A stretch of 64,000 bases of DNA, from the NCBI GenBank assembly GCA_002470515.1, contig DKML01000020.1, forward strand, positions 87,730 to 151,729. The letters are read 5' to 3'. Below, in pieces: positions 9,069-16,633 of this stretch. The translations under genes and the position numbers were made by a program. This DNA is from Proteobacteria bacterium UBA7415. GTDB lineage: Bacteria; Pseudomonadota; Gammaproteobacteria; Arenicellales; Arenicellaceae. Under the pieces are notes generated by a model that saw only the letters and a list, made by a program, of their open reading frames with translations, was not told the origin of the DNA and ran no database searches. How positions within the stretch are numbered: the first letter of the stretch is position 1; every line of letters starts with the position of its first letter.

Positions 9069-9187
9069 TTAAGCAGTTGGTTTACTGGCTTAGTGATGAG
9101 CAAGTAATCGCTAACTGGCAGCTAATTAAATATTTGTAGATCTATTGCTCATTGATTGGGCGCTAGATTCAATTAATAAGGTGATTT

Positions 9188-9343
9188 ATGAGAGATAAAA
9201 TCAAATTGGTTTCTAGTGCTGGCACTGGCCATTTCTACACCACGACTAAGAACAAGCGAACGATGACCGAGAAAATGGTTATTAAGAAGTTTGATCCAGT
9301 TGTACGCAAGCACGTCGAATATAAAGAATCAAAAATTAAGTAA
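9188..9343 (+). CDS. rpmG: 50S ribosomal protein bL33
   Basis: Ribosomal protein L33, 51 residues: [16 protein letters not shown] at the start, then [27 protein letters not shown] at the end. It is the cysteine-free (zinc-independent) form; the CxxC pairs of the zinc-containing paralogue are absent. AAGGTG sits at suitable spacing before the ATG. It is co-oriented with rpmB, 119 bp downstream, and probably cotranscribed. It is short enough to be missed by length-filtered gene calls. Confidence 0.97.
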   Translation: MRDKIKLVSSAGTGHFYTTTKNKRTMTEKMVIKKFDPVVRKHVEYKESKIK

Positions 9344-9494
9344 GTAACAGAGTAGGTACTTTCTTAGTAGAGAATCTAAGTTAGAAAGCTACTGGTGTCG
9401 TTACTTGTTAAGTGTGGTTTGTAAGTTAGTCGCTATAAGGCGGTCTCCCGTGCATCTAAGGTTTACGCATAAGGCTTAACTTCATAACTGTACC

Positions 9495-9526
9495 CATAAA
9501 AAAACCGGCAATGCCGGTTTTTTTAT
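9495..9526. terminator. Bidirectional rho-independent terminator between rpmG and bamE
   Basis: ACCGGCA-A-TGCCGGT (9504-9518) with a run of seven A on the left and seven T on the right. The A/T flanks make it functional in both directions, suiting the convergent rpmG and bamE. Confidence 0.92.
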
Positions 9527-9540
9527 GCTTACTTGAATGG

Positions 9541-9975
9541 TTAGTCGTCTTTGTTAAAGAGCCCAAGCCGGGTCAGCCAGCCTTTTTCTTTATGGGTTGG
9601 CTTAGTAATCACCGTGCCACCGTGCTGTTGGTCTTCAGTGCTGGGCGCAAGTGATTCAACCTGATCAAGGTTTACGTCGCCACGCAAAGCCACAAGTTTG
9701 TTGTCATCAAATATGGCTGTGACTAAACGAGTAGTCGTCTGTCTTTTGTTGTTGTCTCGTTTGGAATAATAGTAGTCCCAGCGCTGCTCATTAAAAGGGT
9801 CAATCACCATCGGTGTGCCCAAAATAAACAACACTTCTTGTTTACCCATTCCATAGCGTAGTTCCTTAAGATTGCTATTGTTTAGAATGTTGCCTTGCTG
9901 AATGTCCGGTTGGTATGGGCGAATACAAGCACTGAGTGAAAGAGCTAAGATCGATAGTAAAAAGAGTCGTTTCAT
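9541..9975 (-). CDS. bamE: Outer membrane protein assembly factor BamE (SmpA/OmlA lipoprotein)
   Basis: Small outer-membrane lipoprotein of the BAM complex, which folds beta-barrel proteins into the outer membrane. It has a signal peptide with the lipobox LSAC, so Cys17 is the lipidated residue. The SmpA/OmlA fold follows, with NLKELRYGMGKQEVLFILGTP and RWDYYYS typical of the family. The 144 residues exceed the E. coli protein (113) through a C-terminal polar tail (about 110-144). It is the last gene of the minus-strand nadK-recN-GNAT-bamE set and ends at a shared terminator. Confidence 0.94.
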   Translation of the reverse strand: MKRLFLLSILALSLSACIRPYQPDIQQGNILNNSNLKELRYGMGKQEVLFILGTPMVIDPFNEQRWDYYYSKRDNNKRQTTTRLVTAIFDDNKLVALRGDVNLDQVESLAPSTEDQQHGGTVITKPTHKEKGWLTRLGLFNKDD

Positions 9976-10077
9976 TGGATAAATAATCTATACGTTAAGA
10001 AAATGCGGTGTCGCTTGCGTTGAATTAGCTGTGTTGAAGTGAACCATTTAAATCGATTGTATTTATTTATGGGTAGT

Positions 10078-10575
10078 TCATGGCAGTTCCAAAAGAACGG
10101 CAATTTCGTCACAGTTTTCGAATTTGTAGCAGTTTACACAAATACCCCAGACTTTTTCAGGGAATATCTCTTTGTTAACCGTTTTAAAACCTACTCCATG
10201 AAAAAACGCGGGTACGTAGGTAAGGGCCATTAATCGTTTTACATTTAGCGTTTTGGCTCGATCAACCATGTCACGAAGTAGTGCATCTCCAAGCCCTTGG
10301 CCTTTGTGACTTTCTTTCACCATTAAGCTGCGTGCCTCAGCCAGCTCATCCGTAAAATGTTCTAACGAGCCACAGGCAATTACTTCGTCATTGCGTTTAA
10401 TAATTCTAAAACGGCTGATGTTGGCTTCAAGATCAGATTTACTACGCGGCAGTAGTTGGCCCATCTGTGCGTAATGGTTCAATAAAACTTGAATAGATGC
10501 GATGTCTTGCAGCGAAGCCGTAGTGATTACTGGCTGTTGCTGGCTAAAATCTACATGCTGTACGGTAGTTTGCAT
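10078..10575 (-). CDS. GNAT N-acetyltransferase, ArgA-like single domain with C-terminal Cys motif
   Basis: A 165-residue stand-alone GNAT acetyltransferase. The acetyl-CoA loop is seen in ARSLMVKESHKGQGLGDALL (Q/RxxGxG-type HKGQGLG), followed by LMALTYVPAFFHGVGFK. The pattern LLPRSKSDLEANISRFRI near the N-terminus and the ending EKVWGICVNCYKFENCDE resemble the GNAT domain of N-acetylglutamate synthases and short ArgA-like proteins. Acetylation of glutamate is therefore possible, but the kinase-like half of classical ArgA is missing and the substrate is unproven. The ending carries C-x2-C-x5-C. It sits between recN and bamE, 43 bp after recN, a position normally without an extra gene. Confidence 0.8.
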   Translation of the reverse strand: MQTTVQHVDFSQQQPVITTASLQDIASIQVLLNHYAQMGQLLPRSKSDLEANISRFRIIKRNDEVIACGSLEHFTDELAEARSLMVKESHKGQGLGDALLRDMVDRAKTLNVKRLMALTYVPAFFHGVGFKTVNKEIFPEKVWGICVNCYKFENCDEIAVLLELP

Positions 10576-10618
10576 TATAGGTATCTACTCTAAAATAAAC
10601 GGTTTGTGCTAAAGACAG

Positions 10619-12328
10619 TTATGCCGTCGAACCGGCTGTTTGTGTTGCGCGCAGAAGCATTTCGCGAGCATGGGCTACGGTGCTCTCAGTAATCTCAACT
10701 CCGCCTAACATTCGCGATAGCTCTTCGATACGTTCTGACTGATCCAGCTTGATCAATTGGGTAGAGGTCTGATCGGCATCGGCCGACTTCTTTACCAAAA
10801 TATGTTGTTCACCGAGCGCGGCTACTTGCGGTAAATGAGTAATGCAAATCACTTGAGCATTACGGCCAAGTTCGCGTAAGCGTTCGCCTACAATTTCGGC
10901 AATACGACCACCAACGCCAACATCAACTTCGTCAAAAATAAGGGTGGGTGTGCTTGAGCTTTGGCTTGCGATGACTTGAATGGCTAGGCTGATGCGAGAC
11001 AATTCACCGCCTGAGGCCGTTTTGCTCAAAGGCTTAAGCGGCATTCCAGCATTGGTCGATACCATAAAATCGATATCGTCTTGGCCGTAGGGCGTTACTT
11101 TTAGATTTTCTTTGTCATGGCTTGTAACGCTTACATGTAAACGACCGCCTTCCATACCAAGCTCTTGCATTTGCTCTGTAATGGCTTTCTCAAGACGAGC
11201 CGCGGCTTCTTTCCTTGCTGCAGAAATCTTATTCGCTACGTTTGAGTAATCAGCTTTAAGTTTTTTTAGGGCGCTTGCCAGTTCATCCGGTTGTGCGTCA
11301 GCCGCTTGTAAGAGGTCGAACTCAGCCTGAAGAGCATGTTGCTTACCCAACAAATCGTTTTCATTGCAGCGATGTTTGCGGGCAAGATTGATCAATGTGT
11401 CGCGGCGGGCTTCAACTTCAAATAGGCGTTCAGGATCACCATCAATGTGTCCCAGAGCACGATCAAGTTCGGTTTGAGCTTCATCAACCTGTGCCAAGGC
11501 CGAGCTAATAAGCTCGCATGCCGAGTCAAGGTTAGGGTCTAAGGACTTAAGTCGCTCTAGTTGAACCTGTTGCGAGCCTAATAAAGCCGATACATTACCT
11601 TCTTCTTTATCAAACAGAGCTTCAAGTGCTGTCTCAATGCTGCCGCGTAACTCATCGGCGTTACTCAAAACTGCGTATTCTTGTTCGAGTTCTGCAAATT
11701 CGTTTTCAACCAATTGCACATCAAGCAGTTCATCGAGCTGAAAAGACAATAAGTCTAATCGTTCACGATTATCGTCTAAATTCTGAGTAAGGGAATCGAG
11801 CTTACGCTCCGTTTCTTGGATCGACTTAGCAACAACAGCAACATCTGCTAGTTCCTGCACAATGTTGGCGCGCTCATCTACAATGCTGCGCAACGTAGGC
11901 TTGCGGAGTAAAGACTGATGCTCGTGTTGGCCATGAATGTCGACAAGTAGTAAACCGAGCTCTTTTAAAGTGGCTAAGGTAGTCACTTGATCATTAATAT
12001 AGCAGCGGGTAGGGCGTTCAGTGCGCAGTACACGTCGGATTAACAGTTCGTCGTAAGATTCGCGTCCATCTAAGTCGCGTTCTTTTAGCCATGCTTGTAC
12101 TAAAGGAAGGTTTTTAACCGAAAAGCTCGCGCTTATATCACTTTGATCTTCGCCAAAACGAATTAAACTCGCTTCTGCGCGCGCGCCCAAGACCAAATCG
12201 AGTGCGTCCAGTACAATACTTTTACCAGCGCCGGTTTCACCGCTCACCACTGTAAAGCCACGACTGAAATCAACGTCTGTGGATTTTACGACTGCAAAAT
12301 TATTGATGGTTATATCAAGTAAGGCCAT
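10619..12328 (-). CDS. recN: DNA repair protein RecN
   Basis: SMC-like ATPase for double-strand-break repair; it acts early in recombination with RecA. The 569 residues match the usual length. Walker A is GETGAGKS (30-37), two coiled-coil arms fill roughly 150-360, the ABC signature is SGGELSRISLAIQ, and Walker B with the D-loop is TLIFDEVDVGVGG (462-474). Start ATG at 12326-12328, 9 bp after the nadK stop, so translation is probably coupled. In E. coli the gene is LexA-controlled; I see no LexA box here, and its upstream DNA is the end of nadK. Confidence 0.97.
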   Translation of the reverse strand: MALLDITINNFAVVKSTDVDFSRGFTVVSGETGAGKSIVLDALDLVLGARAEASLIRFGEDQSDISASFSVKNLPLVQAWLKERDLDGRESYDELLIRRVLRTERPTRCYINDQVTTLATLKELGLLLVDIHGQHEHQSLLRKPTLRSIVDERANIVQELADVAVVAKSIQETERKLDSLTQNLDDNRERLDLLSFQLDELLDVQLVENEFAELEQEYAVLSNADELRGSIETALEALFDKEEGNVSALLGSQQVQLERLKSLDPNLDSACELISSALAQVDEAQTELDRALGHIDGDPERLFEVEARRDTLINLARKHRCNENDLLGKQHALQAEFDLLQAADAQPDELASALKKLKADYSNVANKISAARKEAAARLEKAITEQMQELGMEGGRLHVSVTSHDKENLKVTPYGQDDIDFMVSTNAGMPLKPLSKTASGGELSRISLAIQVIASQSSSTPTLIFDEVDVGVGGRIAEIVGERLRELGRNAQVICITHLPQVAALGEQHILVKKSADADQTSTQLIKLDQSERIEELSRMLGGVEITESTVAHAREMLLRATQTAGSTA

Positions 12329-12337
12329 TAGTGGTAA

Positions 12338-13198
12338 TTAACCCCAACCGAGTTTAACTCTGAGCATTGCAAAATAATTATAAGAATCTGTATGAATGAG
12401 TTTTACCGAGTGCTTAGATTTCTGCACATAAACACTCTCGTCTCCGCGCAAGTTATAGCCAATTAAGCCATCCGCTGATACGTGCGCTAAGTTAGCAGTT
12501 TTGTTGCGTATTTCAACCTTTATTGTTGATTCGGCTGGAAGTGTAATCGGACGATTTGACAATGTATGAGGCGACACGGGTACCATAGAGATAACGTCAG
12601 TGCCAGGATGGACAATTGCGCCGCCAGCGGACAGCGCATAGGCGGTCGAGCCGGTAGGTGTTGCAAAGATTACACCATCCGATCTTGCTGCTGTAACAAA
12701 CTGGCCGTCTACCGACGCTTGCCAGTTGATAAGGCGTTCTAGACCATGCTTGCCAATCACTATGTCGTTTAGTGCAATTTGTTTGTAAAGAACTTGGTCA
12801 TCGCGTTCTACTCTTACAAAGAGCGTCATGCGCTCTTCTACGGTAAATTCGCCAGCTAGGATTTTGTCTACTTCGGGGAGCATCTCGTCCCGCGTTATGT
12901 CAGTAAGAAACCCCAGTGTTCCAAGATTAACCCCAGCGACGGGCACACCAGCCTCGGCCATTTGTCGTGCAACGTGGAGTAAGGTGCCGTCACCGCCTAT
13001 CACTATTGCTAGGTCGATATCGACCGGCACGTTTTCTTCGAGTCTTTCTTGAGGAAGGTCGCGAGTAATCTCTGCGGCCGTAGTGTGGCCAATCTTTACC
13101 GTATAGCCACGCGCTTCTAAGTGCTCGGTGAGTTGTTTTAACGGCTTTTCGACACTGCTGTCGCGGTATTTGCCGAACACGCCAATAGTTTTAAACAT
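12338..13198 (-). CDS. nadK: NAD kinase
   Basis: ATP-dependent phosphorylation of NAD to NADP in the cytosol. The 286 residues are in the usual range. Diagnostic motifs are GGDGTLLHVAR (68-78), NLGTLGFLTD, the LNDIVIGKH substrate-binding region and the glycine-rich ATP/NAD loop FATPTGSTAYALSAGG. The ATG is at 13196-13198. It heads the minus-strand cluster with recN, GNAT and bamE and is divergent from hrcA, an arrangement widespread in Proteobacteria. Confidence 0.97.
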   Translation of the reverse strand: MFKTIGVFGKYRDSSVEKPLKQLTEHLEARGYTVKIGHTTAAEITRDLPQERLEENVPVDIDLAIVIGGDGTLLHVARQMAEAGVPVAGVNLGTLGFLTDITRDEMLPEVDKILAGEFTVEERMTLFVRVERDDQVLYKQIALNDIVIGKHGLERLINWQASVDGQFVTAARSDGVIFATPTGSTAYALSAGGAIVHPGTDVISMVPVSPHTLSNRPITLPAESTIKVEIRNKTANLAHVSADGLIGYNLRGDESVYVQKSKHSVKLIHTDSYNYFAMLRVKLGWG

Positions 13199-13577
13199 GA
13201 ATTTTATGATTTATGGTCATCCTTTGAATTGTCGCCAATTGCGTACTGCTTTGTCCAGCTAGATTATGCCTGAGTGTTCAATAAAAAAAGCGGGTTAAAG
13301 CGTAGACTAGTAAAAGCTCAATTAGTTTAGAAGCTCAATTTGTTTTTGCCGTAACACCCGTTTAGCTTAGAATGTTTTGAGCCTACAGTAGTCCGTTTGT
13401 AATAGCGACCATGGCTAAGTATGAGAACAAGCAATGGCACAGCGCCGTAAGTGTGTTGCCTTGTTTAAACCTTCTAGGCAAATGCACGCAACAAGTTGTG
13501 CTTGACGCAGTCTTATTAGATATATTTAGTGTATCTTCAAGTTCGTAAATATAAGTTTTTGGTTTATTGAGTTAAAA
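13199..13577. other. 379-bp divergent intergenic region between nadK and hrcA
   Basis: No coding region is apparent. I looked for the CIRCE element (TTAGCACTC-N9-GAGTGCTAA) bound by HrcA and found none. AGCTCAATT occurs twice about 18 bp apart near 13314-13344. A candidate hrcA promoter is at 13502-13530. Confidence 0.55.
13502..13530 (+). promoter_or_regulatory. Candidate sigma-70 promoter of hrcA
   Basis: TTGACG (13502-13507, 5/6) and TTTAGT (13525-13530, 4/6) with a 17-bp spacer, about 48 bp upstream of the hrcA ATG. It looks like a housekeeping rather than a sigma-32 promoter. Prediction by eye. Confidence 0.35.
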
Positions 13578-14624
13578 ATGAGTTTAGATAGCAGAGCTGA
13601 AAATGTATTAAAACACTTGGTTGAGACCTACGTCCAGGATGGGCAACCCGTGGGTTCACGTAAGTTATCCAAATTGCCTGACTTAGGTGTCAGCAGTGCC
13701 ACCGTTCGCAACGTCATGTCTGATTTAGAAGAACTAGGCCTTATTAGTGCGCCGCACACGTCAGCTGGGCGGATCCCAACTTCCTTGGGGTATCGTTTGT
13801 TTGTTGACAGCATGCTTAAAACAACGCCGCTATCAAAGAAGTCTGTTACTGAAATGGCGAACAAGTTTACCAATGAGGCAGACCCTGAAACTTTACTAGC
13901 GCATGCCTCTGAAGTTCTTTCTGAATTAACTCGTTTTGCTGGAATGGTGGTTTTGCCTAATCAATCTGTTACACGATTTAGGCAGCTTGAATTTATGCGT
14001 CTCTCCGAAGGTCGAATCTTAGCGATACTAGTAACTGAAGACGGGCGAGTACAGAACAGAGTTTTGAATCTGGATGCGAAATTCACTGATTCCGAATTAG
14101 TTGAAGCCACTAATTTCTTCAATCAGCGTTATAGAGGCAACACACTCGACGATGTACGTCGTATGGTCGTTAAAGACATGCAGCAAGATAATGATGAGAT
14201 GCATAGGGTAAACCAAGCGGCAATTCAAGCCGCGGCGAGGGTTATTCGAGAGGAAGACGACGATAGACCCGCAGGGATGATGTTTAGTGGTGAGCAAAAA
14301 CTTTTAGACGTGCCTGATTTGTGTCAGATCGAAACATTACAAAAACTATTTGATGCCTTTAAAACCAAACGTGATCTGTTGAGCTTGCTGGATCGCAGTA
14401 TGAAAGCCGAGGGCATATCGGTATTTATCGGCGAGGAGTCTGGTTATAGCGCATTAGGCGAGTGCAGTGTGATTGCTAGTCCATATGAAGTTGATGGAAA
14501 GGTAATTGGTACATTGGGCGTAATTGGCCCCACGAGAATGGCCTACGACGAAGTTATTTCGGTGGTAGACCTCACCGCCAAGTTATTAGGTAACGCGTTG
14601 GCTATGGGGCAGGGAAGGCGTTAA
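13578..14624 (+). CDS. hrcA: Heat-inducible transcription repressor HrcA
   Basis: Repressor of class I heat-shock genes that binds CIRCE operators and whose activity depends on GroEL. The 348 residues match the family. The N-terminal winged helix (about 1-75) includes GQPVGSRKLSKLPDLGVSSATVRNVMSDLEELG and the loop SAGRIPT; a GAF-like domain follows, with IGEESGYSALGECSVIASPY and the C-terminal GVIGPTRMAYDEVISVVD. Start ATG at 13578 with a weak ribosome-binding site. In many gammaproteobacteria hrcA precedes grpE-dnaK; here an unrelated MAPEG gene follows. Confidence 0.96.
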   Translation: MSLDSRAENVLKHLVETYVQDGQPVGSRKLSKLPDLGVSSATVRNVMSDLEELGLISAPHTSAGRIPTSLGYRLFVDSMLKTTPLSKKSVTEMANKFTNEADPETLLAHASEVLSELTRFAGMVVLPNQSVTRFRQLEFMRLSEGRILAILVTEDGRVQNRVLNLDAKFTDSELVEATNFFNQRYRGNTLDDVRRMVVKDMQQDNDEMHRVNQAAIQAAARVIREEDDDRPAGMMFSGEQKLLDVPDLCQIETLQKLFDAFKTKRDLLSLLDRSMKAEGISVFIGEESGYSALGECSVIASPYEVDGKVIGTLGVIGPTRMAYDEVISVVDLTAKLLGNALAMGQGRR

Positions 14625-14682
14625 CTGCACTCGTATCCTTGCAATTATTTGAATAATCGATGGTCAAATTGATCGAAGTTCA

Positions 14683-15120
14683 ATGGAGACAAGCACAATC
14701 AAGAACACACTTATTTACTGGCCAGTACTGGTTCAACTCCTTATCCCATTTTGGGTGCTTATTCTTAATGGCAAACGCAAATCTGTTGATCGACGCAGTG
14801 GCGCGCACGACCCAAAAGAGTCGGCGATCAATAATACCGCATGGTCATTACCTGTTGTACTTACATCAAACAGTCTTGCCAATCAGTTTCAGCTGCCAAT
14901 CGTTTTCTATGTGCTCTGTTTAATACTCGCTTCTATAAGCTCAGTATCAGTATTTGCTTTAGCCGTAGCGTGGTTGTTTGTAGCAACTCGCTGGTTTCAT
15001 GCCTACGTGCACGTTACAAGCAACCATATTCCCTCGCGCTTCGGAAGTTTTGTGGTTAGTACACTGGTATTACTCGTCCTGCTTGTTACCACGGGCGTGG
15101 CGCTGTACCAAATCTCGTAG
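14683..15120 (+). CDS. MAPEG family membrane protein
   Basis: A 145-residue integral membrane protein of the MAPEG superfamily (membrane-associated eicosanoid and glutathione metabolism). Four hydrophobic helices can be seen: about 10-29, 66-84, 86-108 and 124-142. The family signature is VATRWFHAYVHVTSNHIPSR, with an Arg/His-rich stretch between helices. Bacterial members are mostly of unknown function; some have glutathione transferase or peroxidase activity. The ATG at 14683 has no strong ribosome-binding site. It lies 58 bp after hrcA and 19 bp before the next gene, so the three may be cotranscribed. Confidence 0.8.
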   Translation: METSTIKNTLIYWPVLVQLLIPFWVLILNGKRKSVDRRSGAHDPKESAINNTAWSLPVVLTSNSLANQFQLPIVFYVLCLILASISSVSVFALAVAWLFVATRWFHAYVHVTSNHIPSRFGSFVVSTLVLLVLLVTTGVALYQIS

Positions 15121-15139
15121 CTCAACGATTTAGCAGGAT

Positions 15140-15910
15140 GTGTCGATAATAATTTTTCGTAGTGTCAAAGCCCATATCGAAAAAGAGAACTGGTTTGCTG
15201 TTGGAGTAGACTTCTTTATTGTAGTCGTTGGTGTTTTCGTTGGTTTGCAGGTAGAGAATTGGAATGAGGCGCAAACATTAGATAATAGAGAGACGGAATT
15301 ACTTTATGAACTAAAGAAGGAAATGGAAAACTCTATCATTACTACAAATCAAAAGATTGATAGTTACGCTCAAGTAGCCGCTGCGGGCAAGCGGTCTCTC
15401 GACTTCCTCTCAAGCAATGTGTCGTGCGAGACAGAGTGTTGGGCGATTCTGGTTGACTTTATGCATGCCTCACAATGGCAGGCTTTATCCGTTAAAAGAT
15501 CAAGTTATGAAAATATGCGCCGCATTGGACTTCCCAGAAAAAGCGCAGTTGTTGACGCTGTTGAAGCCAATCATGCGCAAGTCGATGCGGCTACCGCAGT
15601 TTTTTCGAGTTTGCCATACTATCGAGAGATTGTCCGCCAGTTGATATCAAATGAGGCTCAGTTATTCTATTGGAATAACTATTATTCATTGATTGCAGGC
15701 GTTGAAAGCTATGACTTAAACTGCGCAAACGGTGTCACAGAGGACAGTGCATTAGAGACGGTTGAGGCAATTGTTCAGCACCCCGAGATTAAGCCGCACT
15801 TAACTAAGTGGTATGGTGCCGCCGCTCTTCTAGCGATAAGCTTAGACGTTCAAAATACTTTAGCAGAGACCGCAATTGAGGTGATTGAAGCTGAATTAGA
15901 GCGCCGCTAA
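15140..15910 (+). CDS. Membrane-anchored protein of unknown function (DUF6090-like N-terminus)
   Basis: I do not recognise a characterised function. The 256-residue product has one hydrophobic segment near the N-terminus (about 18-38, FAVGVDFFIVVVGVFVGLQV) directly followed by ENWNEAQ and a charged helix ETELLYELKKEMENS. That arrangement, a membrane anchor ending in QxxNWNE, is shared with DUF6090-type proteins. The remaining 200 residues are mixed alpha-helical and probably extracytoplasmic, with Cys in SCETECW and DLNCANG. The start is GTG at 15140; no in-frame ATG exists until about residue 65. It is 19 bp after the MAPEG gene. Confidence 0.6.
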   Translation: MSIIIFRSVKAHIEKENWFAVGVDFFIVVVGVFVGLQVENWNEAQTLDNRETELLYELKKEMENSIITTNQKIDSYAQVAAAGKRSLDFLSSNVSCETECWAILVDFMHASQWQALSVKRSSYENMRRIGLPRKSAVVDAVEANHAQVDAATAVFSSLPYYREIVRQLISNEAQLFYWNNYYSLIAGVESYDLNCANGVTEDSALETVEAIVQHPEIKPHLTKWYGAAALLAISLDVQNTLAETAIEVIEAELERR

Positions 15911-16005
15911 ACCTTTTACGATCTTTTACACAACACATTAAGGGATAGACTTAAAAAGGTGTGTCAAATCTTTTTATAATAGATGGAGACAAGCCACGTT
16001 TTGAA

Positions 16006-16037
16006 TGTCTGCTTTGGGCTGTAAATTCAAGCAGACA
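16006..16037. terminator. Inverted repeat between convergent genes, possible terminator
   Basis: TGTCTGCTT (16006-16014) and AAGCAGACA (16029-16037) form a perfect 9-bp stem with a 14-nt loop between the convergent genes ending at 15910 and 16100. There is no clear U-run on either side, so termination is uncertain. Confidence 0.4.
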
Positions 16038-16099
16038 GTTAGACCTACATCCGTATTCGTTCAAGCCCTAATATTGCTGTGCCAACGACGTAATCTGTT

Positions 16100-16492
16100 T
16101 TATTCTGAACCTGCGTCAATAGGTCTAATACGCAACAGCCAAAGCAAGCCATTTCGGAGCCCGCGTAAGACTGGATAAACTACCTTAGCTACCTTGGTAC
16201 TGCCAAATAAAGCTTGGTTTATGCGATTGAACAGTCCGTGATGACTGCTCAGTTTGTTTAAGTAGCTTAGTGCCTCATCAGCATGGAATGATCTATCGCC
16301 ATCGTTGACTATTATTCCTTGGTCTATATCTAAGCCCGAATTTGCCGCAGCGGCACACTCTTGTGGTGCTTGTCTGGCATCAATGAGTTCAATCTGGTGC
16401 GTATCGTTGCTTCGTTGCAGTTGACCCACATACAGTTTGCACACGGGGCATTCGCCGTCGTAGAGCACCGAGAGAGCAGGGGGTTCTTTCAT
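16100..16492 (-). CDS. DCC family (DUF393) thiol-disulfide oxidoreductase-like protein
   Basis: A 130-residue protein of the DCC family, named for its N-terminal DxxCxxC motif: here LYDGECPVCKLYV, with Cys15 and Cys18. The family is thioredoxin-like and thought to act in thiol-disulfide exchange, but physiological roles are mostly undefined. Then follow IELIDARQ, GIIVNDGDRSFHADEAL and a hydrophobic C-terminal helix. The frame is open to a GTG at 16522, but the ATG at 16492 has AGAAGGAA immediately upstream and puts the motif at the usual position, so I use it. Convergent with the unknown gene at 15140 and divergent from the oxidoreductase at 16634. Confidence 0.85.
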   Translation of the reverse strand: MKEPPALSVLYDGECPVCKLYVGQLQRSNDTHQIELIDARQAPQECAAAANSGLDIDQGIIVNDGDRSFHADEALSYLNKLSSHHGLFNRINQALFGSTKVAKVVYPVLRGLRNGLLWLLRIRPIDAGSE

Positions 16493-16633
16493 TCGTTCCT
16501 TCTTTAGTCCTATCTTTAACACTATATTTTCGTCACTTGATACATCTTTGCCAAGTTTGGTCGGGGATTTGATGCGGTGTTCGCTTTACATGTGCGATAG
16601 TATAAAGCTAACAATCACTAATACTAAAAAATC

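Noticed and set aside
10619..12328. LexA control of recN
   Set aside because: No CTG-N10-CAG box is seen upstream; recN begins 9 bp after nadK and appears operonic.
13199..13577. CIRCE element for HrcA
   Set aside because: No TTAGCACTC/GAGTGCTAA inverted repeat; GAGTGTTC near 13273 has no matching left arm.
15961..15985. TATAAT at 15975-15980 as a plus-strand promoter
   Set aside because: No acceptable -35 at 16-18 bp and no plus-strand gene follows; it would run into a convergent gene.
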